Translations under genes and position numbers: made by a program | In this document: in pieces, positions 28,874 to 36,982 of the stretch | How the letters are laid out: every line of letters starts with the position of its first letter | How positions within the stretch are numbered: position 1 is the stretch's first letter | Notes under the pieces: model-generated | The model's database searches: none | What the model saw: the letters and a program-made list of their open reading frames with translations, nothing else | What the model was told of the DNA's origin: nothing | Source of the DNA: Proteus terrae subsp. cibarius | GTDB taxonomy: Bacteria > Pseudomonadota > Gammaproteobacteria > Enterobacterales > Enterobacteriaceae | NCBI RefSeq assembly: GCF_011045835.1 | Contig: NZ_CP047349.1 | Location: forward strand, 1,922,001 to 1,986,000 | DNA length: 64,000 nucleotides | Direction: 5' to 3'

Positions 28874-29806
28874 ATGCGCACTTCACTTCTATTTTTACTC
28901 TCTACTTTTTTACTTCCTTCTTTTGCAAGTTATGCAGAAATATCGACACATTTACTCTCACGTAAAGATGGCAGTGAAATTAGCTATTACTTGGATAAAC
29001 GATCTGAAAAAAATCAAACTCTCTTGGTGTTAATGCAAGGCTCTGACTGTAACAGCATTAAAAATAATACATTTATTCAAGAAACCTTTGGTCAGTGGTT
29101 ACCCAATAGTGATGTTTTAATGGTAGAAAAATACGGTATTACTGCTCAATTACCTTATTCACAATATGATGGTGAACGTGTTGATTGCCCTGAAAGCTAT
29201 AAGCTTCATGATAATCCTAAACAACGAACTGAAGATTATGAGGCTGTGTTAGATAAATTATCGTCACAGTATCCAAATATTATTTTAATTGGTGGAAGTG
29301 AAGGTGCCACGATGGTGCATTTAGTGGTAGCTAAACGTAATGATATAAAAGCGGCTATTGCACTAAATGGTGGGGGGCGTTTTTTTCTTGATGATGTTCT
29401 TTATAATATCCGTCTTACCACACCGAAAGAACATATTAAAGATGCGCTAAGTGGCTTTCAGCAATTTGCTGATGCAATAAAAAATAATCAAATAGATAAT
29501 GAGCAATTTGTCAGTGAGCATAGTAAATCATGGTGGCAACAATATTTTGCTATTGATTTACTTAATGTTATTAAAAGCAATCAACACACCCCTATCTTAA
29601 TTATTCAGACACTTAATGACGCAAATGTAAATGTCGATGCATTTAATCAATTAAGCCAAGATATCAACCAACCTAATGTGAAGTTTATTAAATACGATAA
29701 GTTAGATCATGGGTTTTATAATGAACAAGGTGAGCGTTTAACGAGTGAAATAATCAATGATATAAAGCATTGGTACTCTCAATATGAAAAACAATCCAAA
29801 GAGTGA
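28874..29806 (+). CDS. Secreted alpha/beta hydrolase
   Basis: 310 residues with a signal peptide (MRTSLLFLLSTFLLPSFASY). Alpha/beta-hydrolase features are the nucleophile elbow GGSEGA (Ser142), likely acid Asp249 (TLNDAN) and His279 (LDHGFY). Two cysteines (SDCNS and VDCPES) could form a disulfide. It resembles periplasmic esterase or peptidase-like proteins, but I cannot name a substrate. A truncated EamA gene overlaps its 3' end by 23 bp. Confidence 0.8.
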   Translation: MRTSLLFLLSTFLLPSFASYAEISTHLLSRKDGSEISYYLDKRSEKNQTLLVLMQGSDCNSIKNNTFIQETFGQWLPNSDVLMVEKYGITAQLPYSQYDGERVDCPESYKLHDNPKQRTEDYEAVLDKLSSQYPNIILIGGSEGATMVHLVVAKRNDIKAAIALNGGGRFFLDDVLYNIRLTTPKEHIKDALSGFQQFADAIKNNQIDNEQFVSEHSKSWWQQYFAIDLLNVIKSNQHTPILIIQTLNDANVNVDAFNQLSQDINQPNVKFIKYDKLDHGFYNEQGERLTSEIINDIKHWYSQYEKQSKE

Positions 29807-30059
29807 TTTAACGGCTTATTTATTACTAGCCTTAGTCTCTATCGTTTGGGGTGGGACTTTTATTGCGGGGCGAGTTATCTCGGCTGAAATTGATGGTTTA
29901 TTACTTGCTACATTGCGCTTTGTTATCGCGACTATCTGCCTGCTCTTTATTTTATTCTTAACAAAATTCAATTTGGCATTTTTTTAGTCAACCGAGAAAA
30001 ATAAATTTATCTTTTTTATTGGCTAGCATTCTTATTATCCTATACTTAAAGAGTAACAA
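29784..30059 (+). pseudogene. EamA/DMT transporter remnant, frameshifted and truncated
   Basis: The first 67 codons (to 29987) read as the start of a drug/metabolite transporter of the EamA family: YLLLALVSIVWGGTFIAGRV and a second helix. The frame then stops right after a run of seven T's (29976-29982 area). Dropping one T lets the frame continue through a hydrophobic stretch for about 25 more codons before stopping. A full EamA protein has about 300 residues and ten helices, so most of the gene is gone. The fetAB promoter follows at once. Confidence 0.75.
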
Positions 30060-30108
30060 AATTGCTTACTAACTGATTTAAAGCAGGATCTTTATATCGT
30101 TAATTCTA

Positions 30109-30127
30109 TATAATGATAATTATTCTC
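30109..30127 (+). promoter_or_regulatory. Fur-like box overlapping a TATAAT -10 before fetA
   Basis: The 19-mer TATAATGATAATTATTCTC matches the classical Fur box (GATAATGATAATCATTATC) at 16 of 19 positions. Its first six bases also form a perfect -10 hexamer, 35 bp before the fetA ATG. No good -35 is visible. Confidence 0.65.
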
Positions 30128-30148
30128 TCTTTTAAGTTTGGGATAAGA

Positions 30149-30799
30149 ATGGAAAGCACGACTGCACTTTTACGTCTTGATAAAATAGGTTATCAGGTCA
30201 ATAACAAAACTATCCTTGATAACATCAATTTTGAACTTCAACCTTCTGAATTTAAACTTATCACAGGCCCTTCAGGTTGTGGTAAAAGCACCTTACTCAA
30301 GATTGTCGCTTCTCTACTATCACCTACCAGTGGTTCAATTTTCTTTGAAGATAAAGACTATTTAACGTTTTCACCCGAAGAATATCGCCAACAGGTTTCT
30401 TATTGTACTCAAACACCGATGTTATTTGGTGAGACGGTTTACGATAACCTTAAATTTCCTTATTTCTTACGAAAACTTTCGGTAGATGATAAGAAACTTG
30501 TACATGATTTGGATTATTTTTGTTTACCTGCATCCATTATGAAAAAGGGAATTAATGAACTTTCGGGAGGAGAAAAACAACGTATTTCACTGATAAGAAA
30601 TCTGCAATTTATGCCAAAAATCTTATTACTTGATGAGATAACAAGTGCATTAGATGAAGATAATAAAACAAAAGTGAATGATGTTATTCACCACTACGTT
30701 AAAGATCAAAATCTCGCCGTATTATGGGTCACTCACGATCAAAATGAAATAAAACATGCTGATGATGTGATCTTATTACCTTCTCACAATGATGCCTGA
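30149..30799 (+). CDS. fetA: FetA, ATP-binding protein of iron export ABC transporter
   Basis: 216 residues with Walker A GPSGCGKST (about 40-48), Q-loop, signature LSGGEKQ (138-144), Walker B ILLLDE (158-163) and the switch His in WVTHDQNE. It closely matches E. coli FetA (YbbL), including FKLITGPSGCGKSTLLKIVA. With FetB it is reported to export iron and ease oxidative stress. I chose the ATG at 30149 (MESTTALLRL) because GGGA lies just upstream and the frame before it would overlap the Fur-like box. fetB follows 32 bp downstream. Confidence 0.92.
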   Translation: MESTTALLRLDKIGYQVNNKTILDNINFELQPSEFKLITGPSGCGKSTLLKIVASLLSPTSGSIFFEDKDYLTFSPEEYRQQVSYCTQTPMLFGETVYDNLKFPYFLRKLSVDDKKLVHDLDYFCLPASIMKKGINELSGGEKQRISLIRNLQFMPKILLLDEITSALDEDNKTKVNDVIHHYVKDQNLAVLWVTHDQNEIKHADDVILLPSHNDA

Positions 30800-30831
30800 T
30801 TTTTTATTTCTTTATCAGTCACCCTTTTGTT

Positions 30832-31623
30832 ATGAGCGAACATAATATTATGAACGAACATACGATAAGCAATGAATCTCTGATTTTCTCGCTTTTATTA
30901 GTTCTCGTGGCTATTTTTATTAGTCGCAAAGAAAAACTAGCTTTAGAAAAAGATATTATTTGGAGTACAGCAAGAGCCATTGTTCAACTATTAATTGTTG
31001 GCTATGTCTTGACCTATATTTTCCATGTTGACCATTTTATTCTTACTTTCTTAATGGTGTTATTTATCTGCTATAACGCCGCCTATAACGCCAAAAAGCG
31101 GAGTAAATACGTCAAAGATATCTTTCTGATCTCTTTCACCGCTATTACGACTGGAGCATTATTAACTTTAACTATTTTATTGCTCACCAGTTCCATTGCT
31201 TTTACCCCCATTCAAATTATTCCTATTACGGGGATGATTGCGGGTAATGCAATGATAGCAACGGGACTTTGTTATAATAATTTAGGTCAACGTTTTCAAA
31301 ATCAACAGCAACAATTGCAAGAGATGTTAAGCCTTGGTGCAACACCTAAATTAGCCTCAATGAGTATTATTCGAGATAGCATTAAATCTTCATTAATTCC
31401 AACTATTGATGCCGCAAAGACTGTCGGTATTGTGAGTTTGCCGGGTATGATGTCAGGGCTTATATTTGCAGGTGTTGATCCTTTACAAGCTGTTAAATAT
31501 CAAATTATGGTGACTTTTATGTTGATGGCAACAGCCAGTATTTCAACTATTATTGCTTGCTATTTAACCTATAAGAAGTTTTTTAATCAGCGCCACCAGC
31601 TTATTAATTTAGAAAACCGCTAA
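30832..31623 (+). CDS. fetB: FetB, membrane protein of iron export ABC transporter
   Basis: 263 residues from the first ATG, with about seven membrane helices and the UPF0014 features FICYNAAYNAKKRSKY, GMIAGNAMIATGLCYNNLGQR and SLPGMMSGLIFAGVDP, matching E. coli FetB (YbbM). There are two possible starts: 30832 and 30850. The second gives MNEHTISNESL, which lines up with the E. coli start. The two start regions are near-copies of each other (an 18-bp imperfect tandem repeat), so the longer N-terminus may come from a small duplication. Confidence 0.9.
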   Translation: MSEHNIMNEHTISNESLIFSLLLVLVAIFISRKEKLALEKDIIWSTARAIVQLLIVGYVLTYIFHVDHFILTFLMVLFICYNAAYNAKKRSKYVKDIFLISFTAITTGALLTLTILLLTSSIAFTPIQIIPITGMIAGNAMIATGLCYNNLGQRFQNQQQQLQEMLSLGATPKLASMSIIRDSIKSSLIPTIDAAKTVGIVSLPGMMSGLIFAGVDPLQAVKYQIMVTFMLMATASISTIIACYLTYKKFFNQRHQLINLENR

Positions 31624-31647
31624 GTATAGCTATTTAGAAATATTGCA

Positions 31648-31678
31648 AAAGGTCACTTAATAAAGTGACCTTTTTTAT
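31648..31678 (+). terminator. Intrinsic terminator of fetAB
   Basis: AAGGTCACTT pairs with AAGTGACCTT, followed by TTTT. Confidence 0.88.
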
Positions 31679-31705
31679 TACTTACTGAGAAGTCGGTTTA
31701 AAAGC

Positions 31706-32560
31706 TTATTTTAATACCGTACATCCCATTTTTTTAACTAACTCACCTGCTTGAGATTTCACACTTTGAGCACTTTCAGGTAACTGACTCCAAAGTGTTA
31801 AACCTGTACGTACTTCCACTTCTGCCGCCGTTACTTGGAATTCACAGAAATTTGCTTTTTTCGGTGTTTGTTGATCCATAATAAACGCTGCATAAGAGGA
31901 GCTTTCTGGTGAATCATTTAGAAAAACCACTTTAAAATAAGCACTTGGAATTGTGTGATCTTTATCTGTACTTGGTAATTTACCCATATCTCTTTCGTAG
32001 ATAGGCCCTGTAACAGTAAAGACTTTGTGACCTTCTTTTGCCAAATTACGCTCTTGATCTTCTAGTCTTACCCAAGCACCTTGGTTTAAGTCTGCTTTTT
32101 GCGGTGTAATATTAGAAAGATAGTTAAGCGCATTCCAACCTGGTAACGCAGCCAATGAAGCTAGAGGAGCTTGATGACCACGGTCAACTTTTAATGTGGC
32201 ATTAGCATTTTTGTAATCCGCTGGCGATAAGGTTTCATCATTACCTAAAGCCGGATCTTTTTTCCAGTTACGTGCTTTACCACTACCGATACTGTCTTTA
32301 GTCACTAAATAAGCAACCCAGTCTGCAAACTTGGTTTCGCTATTATTATTTAATGTGTAAACATCACGTTGAATAGTGGTTTCACTGCCACCTAATGGAC
32401 AACCAATACCACAGTTTTCATCATTCAATGCACGCATTGAAGTGTCACGCGCAACAGCAGATGAATAAGTTTCAAGTTCAGGCACTACCATCATCTCTGA
32501 ATTAGCATAGCTGGTTGAAACCATAAGTAGTGATAAAACAATTGGAGTAATACGTTTCAT
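31706..32560 (-). CDS. nucA: Secreted DNA/RNA non-specific endonuclease (Serratia nuclease family)
   Basis: 284 residues with a signal peptide cleaved after SYA (residue 19). The active-site motif DRGH is at 126-129 (His129 the general base) and the metal ligand Asn159 is in the ADLNQGAW motif. Cys50 and Cys54 (NCGIGC) and two later cysteines (NFCEF and MGCTVLK) match the disulfides of Serratia marcescens nuclease. It would degrade DNA and RNA outside the cell or in the periplasm, for nutrients or biofilm and competitor DNA. AAGGAA precedes the ATG. A strong terminator lies only 30 bp upstream of the start, so expression probably depends on read-through. Confidence 0.92.
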   Translation of the reverse strand: MKRITPIVLSLLMVSTSYANSEMMVVPELETYSSAVARDTSMRALNDENCGIGCPLGGSETTIQRDVYTLNNNSETKFADWVAYLVTKDSIGSGKARNWKKDPALGNDETLSPADYKNANATLKVDRGHQAPLASLAALPGWNALNYLSNITPQKADLNQGAWVRLEDQERNLAKEGHKVFTVTGPIYERDMGKLPSTDKDHTIPSAYFKVVFLNDSPESSSYAAFIMDQQTPKKANFCEFQVTAAEVEVRTGLTLWSQLPESAQSVKSQAGELVKKMGCTVLK

Positions 32561-32589
32561 ATAAAATTCCTTTTTATAAAATGAAGAAA

Positions 32590-32612
32590 CAAAAAAACTC
32601 GCCGAAGCGAGT
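32590..32612 (-). terminator. Strong terminator in the leader of nucA (possible attenuator)
   Basis: On the minus strand, ACTCGC-TTCG-GCGAGT followed by seven T's: a stable UUCG-loop hairpin with a U-run. It points toward nucA and ends 30 bp before its ATG. No promoter fits in the remaining 30 bp. Confidence 0.85.
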
Positions 32613-32776
32613 CTTGATGTTCAAATAAGAGAAAATCCAATCTTCTCTTTCAGTAAATTCAGGTAATAAACGGCGAAGAAAAACGCATCATTTTAATAAT
32701 GATGTATGTTTCAATCACTGAATATGACTCAGAATTTTGCTACGAAATATGGCGGATATTTTCACAGACCTAGAAT

Positions 32777-32803
32777 GCAAAAAGCCCCGCATAAGCGAGG
32801 CAT
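32777..32803 (-). terminator. Intrinsic terminator of the upstream unit
   Basis: On the minus strand, GCCTCGC pairs with GCGGGGC (one G-U pair), followed by TTTTT. Confidence 0.8.
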
Positions 32804-32869
32804 TTATTCATTTGGTTGGTGAAATTCAAATTTCCCACCATGAGAATAATAGTGAACTATATTTCCCAT
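32804..32869 (-). CDS. Candidate 21-codon small ORF or gene remnant
   Basis: An open frame starting at an ATG (32869) ends with a TAA directly against the terminator at 32803. Its composition (start MGNIVHYYSHGG) looks protein-like and the frame stays open about 12 codons further upstream. There is no good Shine-Dalgarno. It may be a small gene or the decayed 3' end of a longer one. Confidence 0.25.
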   Translation of the reverse strand: MGNIVHYYSHGGKFEFHQPNE

Positions 32870-32961
32870 CTCGTCAATAGATTTTCTTAAAAAGATTATT
32901 TGGTGAATGACTTATTCTCTTATTAACTTCAAAAAGGAAATTTTTTGTTACTAACACAATA

Positions 32962-33438
32962 TCAAGCTATGTAGTTAACATCCCACCGTTTTTCTAAACT
33001 TTCGCGTAATTCAAAGGTAAGCGAGATCACTACATTCTCACCAACATAGGGATATCTGGCGATAAAAATAACCTGATTATTATTGGGTAACTCAAAAACT
33101 TCAGCTTCACCTAAATGAAGTGACATTACAATTTTCTTTTTAGCAAAGCGGATCGGTTTTCCATAATGAGCATGTAACCACTCTTGTGTCATAAATGGCT
33201 GTAACCCGAAAGGAAGTGCGTGGGGGAAATGAAATTGCTTTGTTTTTTCATCAAATAGCGTCAGCGTGATTTCACTTAAACCGACACCATAGGGCTCAAA
33301 ATATAAGTGAAGAGATTCTTTTCTCATCGCCAAACTGCCATTTTTAGGTTTGGACTTATAAGGAATTAAATTTTGATCGTAAACATCTTGATACTTCTTC
33401 CCTAATTGGGCAATTAGCCCAGCAATATCTAGTGTCAT
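32962..33438 (-). CDS. Unrecognised 158-residue protein, possibly immunity-like (DUF6392 type)
   Basis: A soluble protein without signal peptide or membrane helices; N-terminus MTLDIAGLIAQLGKKYQDVY, then IPYKSKPKNG, and beta-rich to the end (ISLTFELRESLEKRWD). The opening pattern recalls small proteins that databases list as DUF6392 or pyocin-immunity-like; this is from memory and weak. A terminator lies 17 bp upstream of the start, so it is either read through from ycgN or has a promoter within that hairpin. Its neighbour is a secreted nuclease, but separate terminators argue against one operon. Confidence 0.6.
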   Translation of the reverse strand: MTLDIAGLIAQLGKKYQDVYDQNLIPYKSKPKNGSLAMRKESLHLYFEPYGVGLSEITLTLFDEKTKQFHFPHALPFGLQPFMTQEWLHAHYGKPIRFAKKKIVMSLHLGEAEVFELPNNNQVIFIARYPYVGENVVISLTFELRESLEKRWDVNYIA

Positions 33439-33454
33439 TACTTACATTCCTTAA

Positions 33455-33480
33455 CAAAAGCTCCTATAAAGGAGCTTTTT
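33455..33480 (-). terminator. Terminator between ycgN and the 158-residue gene
   Basis: AAAAGCTCC (33456-33464) and GGAGCTTTT (33471-33479) pair; read leftward it is followed by TTTTG. It ends only 17 bp before the next start codon. Confidence 0.8.
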
Positions 33481-33495
33481 AATGAAAATAAGAAA

Positions 33496-33939
33496 TTAAC
33501 CACGTCCTTTCGGACGATTAAGAATATGTTCTTCCCAATCTTCAACTTCAGTTTCTGGCACTGCTATATATCTTACAGAAATATTACCTTGGTGCATTTT
33601 TGCTTTATTACCTGCAATAAGTGGATGCCAACTTTGTAACGTTTTGCCTTCTGCTAACAGACGATACGCACATGTCATTGGTAACCACTCAAATGTAGGT
33701 AAATTATACCGTGTAAGCTTGATACAATCTGGCTCATAACGGAAACGATCTTCGTAATTACTGCATTGGCAGGTTTTAATATTTAGCTGATTACAAGCGA
33801 CATTGGTAAAATATATCTCGTCAGTATCATCATCCATTAACTTGTGTAAACAACACTGCCCACACCCGTCACAGAGCGATTCCCACTCATCATCACTCAT
33901 TTCATCTAATGTTTTAGTCTGCCAAAAAGCCTGTGTCAT
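33496..33939 (-). CDS. ycgN: YcgN family cysteine-cluster protein (UPF0260)
   Basis: 147 residues aligning with E. coli Ycg[21 protein letters not shown], then the cluster [11 protein letters not shown], later [11 protein letters not shown], a Cys in EPDC and one in PMTCAYRL. The cysteines suggest bound zinc or iron-sulfur; the function is unknown. It lies downstream of ycgM (36-bp gap) in the ycgL-mltB-like-ycgM-ycgN group. Confidence 0.92.
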   Translation of the reverse strand: MTQAFWQTKTLDEMSDDEWESLCDGCGQCCLHKLMDDDTDEIYFTNVACNQLNIKTCQCSNYEDRFRYEPDCIKLTRYNLPTFEWLPMTCAYRLLAEGKTLQSWHPLIAGNKAKMHQGNISVRYIAVPETEVEDWEEHILNRPKGRG

Positions 33940-33975
33940 CTCTACGTTATTACCTTATTGCTCATCTAATACGAA

Positions 33976-34632
33976 TTAAATAACCCGCGTTGTCAGCTGA
34001 TGTTCATTAACACTTAATACCAACATATCGCCTGATTCTAGAGGGCCAACACCTTCAGGAGTTCCCGTTAAAATCACATCACCAGGACGTAGGGTAAAAA
34101 AGCGAGACATATAGCTGATAAGGGGTAAAACAGGGGTTAGCATATCACGACTGTTACCCTGCTGACGAATCTCGTCATTAACACGTAACATTAAATCTGC
34201 GTTTTGCGGGTCGCCAAATGAATTGACAGGGATAAAGCCCGATAATGGTGCAGAGCCATCAAACGCTTTACTTTTTTCCCACGGTTGCCCTGCTTTTTTC
34301 AATTTACCTTGTAAATCACGTAATGTGAGATCAAGACCAATACCAAAACCCGCAATTGCGCGATCAACTCTATCTTCATTAGCTTGTTTAAGTGGCTGAC
34401 CAATCAGTACTGCTAATTCAATTTCGTGGTGAACCGCCCCCATATCTTTTGGGATAGCAATAGGTTGGCGAATATCACACATAGCTGTTTCTGGTTTGAT
34501 AAAAATTACAGGCTCTTCTGAGCGAACGGACCCCATCTCTTTAATGTGATTTGCATAGTTACTGCCAACGCAAATCACTTTATTGACAGGAAAATCAAGT
34601 AATGCACCTTCCCAATCACGATGTTGATACAT
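33976..34632 (-). CDS. ycgM: Fumarylacetoacetate hydrolase family protein YcgM
   Basis: 218 residues. FAH-fold signatures: CVGSNYANHIKEMG, the metal-binding VHHEIELAVLIG, GLDLTLRDLQ and LTGTPEGVGPL. E. coli YcgM is the close match; related enzymes act on acylpyruvates or decarboxylate oxaloacetate. The substrate is uncertain. AGGAA lies before the ATG. Order with ycgN and ycgL as in E. coli, except for the transglycosylase gene inserted between ycgL and ycgM. Confidence 0.92.
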   Translation of the reverse strand: MYQHRDWEGALLDFPVNKVICVGSNYANHIKEMGSVRSEEPVIFIKPETAMCDIRQPIAIPKDMGAVHHEIELAVLIGQPLKQANEDRVDRAIAGFGIGLDLTLRDLQGKLKKAGQPWEKSKAFDGSAPLSGFIPVNSFGDPQNADLMLRVNDEIRQQGNSRDMLTPVLPLISYMSRFFTLRPGDVILTGTPEGVGPLESGDMLVLSVNEHQLTTRVI

Positions 34633-34685
34633 AATGTGTTCCTTTTAGGTAAATTGCTGTGTTTTATTTCACTGTAAAAACGCGA

Positions 34686-35813
34686 TTAACTCGCGTTTGG
34701 CAGTGAATTTATTTTATTAGCAACGCCATCAGCCATTGTGACAATGCTAAGAGCAAAAAAGTAAGAGCTGTTCCAATGCATAATCGTACGGAAGTTCTGT
34801 GTCACTAAATAGCTTCTGTGCAAATCATCATCAGGAATAATTAACCATGTTGGCATTGCATCGTTCAATTGACTATTTGCAGGCAATTGAACACCCAATG
34901 CTTTCCATTGAGCAACCGTTTTTTTCTGCTCAGTCTTAATCCCTTCAAGCTGTTGGTTAAAATCTACCGATAAAGTAACTTGTTCTCCCCAAGGAAGTCC
35001 ACTTTTCCAACCTTCCGTTGCTAAATAGTTAGCTGCCGAAGCAAATGCGTCTTCTTGGGTATTCCAAATATCAATTTTTCCGTCACCATTGCCATCTGCG
35101 GCATAAGTTAGGAAAGAAGATGGCATAAACTGAGTTTGCCCCATAGCGCCCGCCCAAGAGCCTTTGAGACGCTGTCCTTGAGGGATATGCCCTTCCTCAA
35201 TAATCTCCAATGCTGCCATTAGCTGGCGTGTAAAGAGTTCTTCTCTGCGGCCTTCAAATGCGAGTGTTGCAAGTGCAGAAACAACATCTTCTTTGCCCTG
35301 CACTTTACCAAAGCCGCTCTCAAGTCCCCATAACGCAACAATATAGTTTGCAGGTACACCATATCTCTTGCTGATTTGTTCTAGAGTATCTTGATTCTCT
35401 TTATAGAGCTTGGCCCCTTGGTTTAAACGACCGTTAGTGACAATGCGTGGTAAATAAACATCGAGTGTGATTTTCTTTTCCGGCTGATTACGGTCTGATT
35501 TAATCACTCGTTCAATAAAATGGGCTTCTGAAAAAGCAAAATCTATTGTTTCTTGTTTATATCCCAACTGAGCTGCTTTTAATTTCAGAGCTTCAACATA
35601 AGCAGGGAATTGTGCAGAAATACGTGTCTCTTTAGGAAATGCTTGTTCTAACGATGCAACATCCACTTGTTTCCATCGAGGCGTTTTTTGTGTTTCAACT
35701 GCCGTTGCCTCTGGTGCAGTAATTTGTCTTTCAGCCAATTTTTGTTGGCCATTAGTACACGCCGATAACATTAAACCGGAAACAATCACAGCGATGAATG
35801 AATATTTGAACAT
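34686..35813 (-). CDS. Lytic murein transglycosylase, MltB family lipoprotein
   Basis: 375 residues with lipobox LSAC (Cys19), so probably outer-membrane anchored. The catalytic glutamate is Glu165 in ALWGLESGFGKVQG, followed by GAMGQTQFMPSSFLTYAADGNGDGKIDIW, typical of MltB-type enzymes. It would cleave peptidoglycan glycan strands to 1,6-anhydro ends. A second cell-wall gene beside minCDE is noteworthy, though the genes are divergent. It is a paralogue type distinct from classical MltB, so no symbol is given. GGAG lies at good distance. Confidence 0.9.
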   Translation of the reverse strand: MFKYSFIAVIVSGLMLSACTNGQQKLAERQITAPEATAVETQKTPRWKQVDVASLEQAFPKETRISAQFPAYVEALKLKAAQLGYKQETIDFAFSEAHFIERVIKSDRNQPEKKITLDVYLPRIVTNGRLNQGAKLYKENQDTLEQISKRYGVPANYIVALWGLESGFGKVQGKEDVVSALATLAFEGRREELFTRQLMAALEIIEEGHIPQGQRLKGSWAGAMGQTQFMPSSFLTYAADGNGDGKIDIWNTQEDAFASAANYLATEGWKSGLPWGEQVTLSVDFNQQLEGIKTEQKKTVAQWKALGVQLPANSQLNDAMPTWLIIPDDDLHRSYLVTQNFRTIMHWNSSYFFALSIVTMADGVANKINSLPNAS

Positions 35814-35837
35814 TTATGCTCCTTTTATCTCGATGAT

Positions 35838-36131
35838 TTATTCAGTTTTTTCTGATTTTTTTAATTCATCTAAATAAGCATTTAACATACTTTCGACAGG
35901 TGGCGGAACTTGTAAGTAAAAACCCTGCTCTACTAATGCTTTTTTGACTTTTTCAATGTCAGCATGCGCTAAACGCTGTCTGTCCGCGAGATTAAGCAAC
36001 ATTGAAAACTGTGGTTCGCCAAAACTTTGTAATAATTCGTCTGGAATTCGAGAGAAATCATCCTTTTTTTCGATGTATAAATAAGTTTGATCACGTTTGG
36101 TACTACGGTAAATTGCACAAATCATTTTCAT
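35838..36131 (-). CDS. ycgL: YcgL domain protein
   Basis: 97 residues with the YcgL pattern: [33 protein letters not shown], and [13 protein letters not shown]. Small cytoplasmic protein of unknown function found next to min genes. It is divergent from minC as in E. coli. The first ATG and a second two codons later are both possible starts. Confidence 0.93.
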   Translation of the reverse strand: MKMICAIYRSTKRDQTYLYIEKKDDFSRIPDELLQSFGEPQFSMLLNLADRQRLAHADIEKVKKALVEQGFYLQVPPPVESMLNAYLDELKKSEKTE

Positions 36132-36258
36132 TAAACTCTAATTATTAAAATAAGCGACTTGCCTGAATATTTTAGTAAATATAACATGCTTATATACTTT
36201 CGTAATATCGTCTCTGGTTTTTTGTGCCAGATTATAAAAAATTTACTGAGTCAGATAG

Positions 36259-36960
36259 ATGTCAAACACGCCCATTGAGTTAAAAGGCAGTAATTTTACC
36301 CTTTCAGTACTCCATTTAAACGATGGAACACCGAAAGTTATTCGTCAGGCAATTTCAGAAAAAATTGCACAAGCGCCTCAATTTCTGAAAAATGCACCTG
36401 TGGTTATCAATGTCTCTGCTTTAGCAGATGAGAATATTGATTTTAAAAAACTGAGGCGAATTGTAGAAGATGCTGGCTTACGCGTCGTGGGAATTAGTGG
36501 TAGTTCAGACGCTCAACAGAAAGAAGCGATAATTGCCGCACAGTTACCTATCTTAAATGAAGGTAAAATAGTTAAGCCGAGCACTCAGGCAAATAACGAT
36601 AAAACGAATGAAGCACCGACAGCTGTTCGTCAAAAAACAAAAATCATCCATACTCCTGTTCGTTCAGGTCAGCGCATTTATGCTCAAAATAGCGATTTAG
36701 TTGTTATTAGTAATGTGAGTGCAGGCGCTGAATTAATTGCTGATGGTAATGTTCATGTCTATGGTGTATTGCGTGGGCGTGTACTTGCTGGTGCATCGGG
36801 TGATAAAGAAAGCCATATTTTTTGTACACATCTGTCCGCTGAGCTTGTTTCTATTGCTGGTCAATATTGGCTAAGCGACCAAATTCCTACAGACTTTGTT
36901 GGTAAATCAGTACAACTTAGCCTGCAAGAGAATGAATTAACAATCGAGAACTTAATTTAG
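36259..36960 (+). CDS. minC: Septum site-determining protein MinC
   Basis: 233 residues. N-terminal FtsZ-inhibiting domain (about 1-105), a Lys/Thr-rich linker, and a C-terminal beta-helix domain (about 125-233; [37 protein letters not shown]) that binds MinD. With MinD it blocks Z-ring assembly away from midcell. First gene of minCDE, 22 bp before minD. Confidence 0.97.
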   Translation: MSNTPIELKGSNFTLSVLHLNDGTPKVIRQAISEKIAQAPQFLKNAPVVINVSALADENIDFKKLRRIVEDAGLRVVGISGSSDAQQKEAIIAAQLPILNEGKIVKPSTQANNDKTNEAPTAVRQKTKIIHTPVRSGQRIYAQNSDLVVISNVSAGAELIADGNVHVYGVLRGRVLAGASGDKESHIFCTHLSAELVSIAGQYWLSDQIPTDFVGKSVQLSLQENELTIENLI

Positions 36961-36982
36961 AGCATCGACAAGGAATCACTCC

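Larger units (their letters stand above)
32561..32961. other. Intergenic region upstream of nucA
   Basis: Reading leftward from the next gene this holds: a small open frame (32869-32804), the terminator at 32803-32777, about 160 bp that should contain the nucA promoter and leader, a short hairpin (AAGAGAA/TTCTCTT, about 32630-32655), and the terminator at 32612-32590. The leader could also make a free small RNA ending at that terminator. Confidence 0.5.

Noticed and set aside
32718..32732. CTG...CAG palindrome in the nucA leader, possible SOS box
   Set aside because: The spacing is 9 bp, not the 10 bp needed for LexA.
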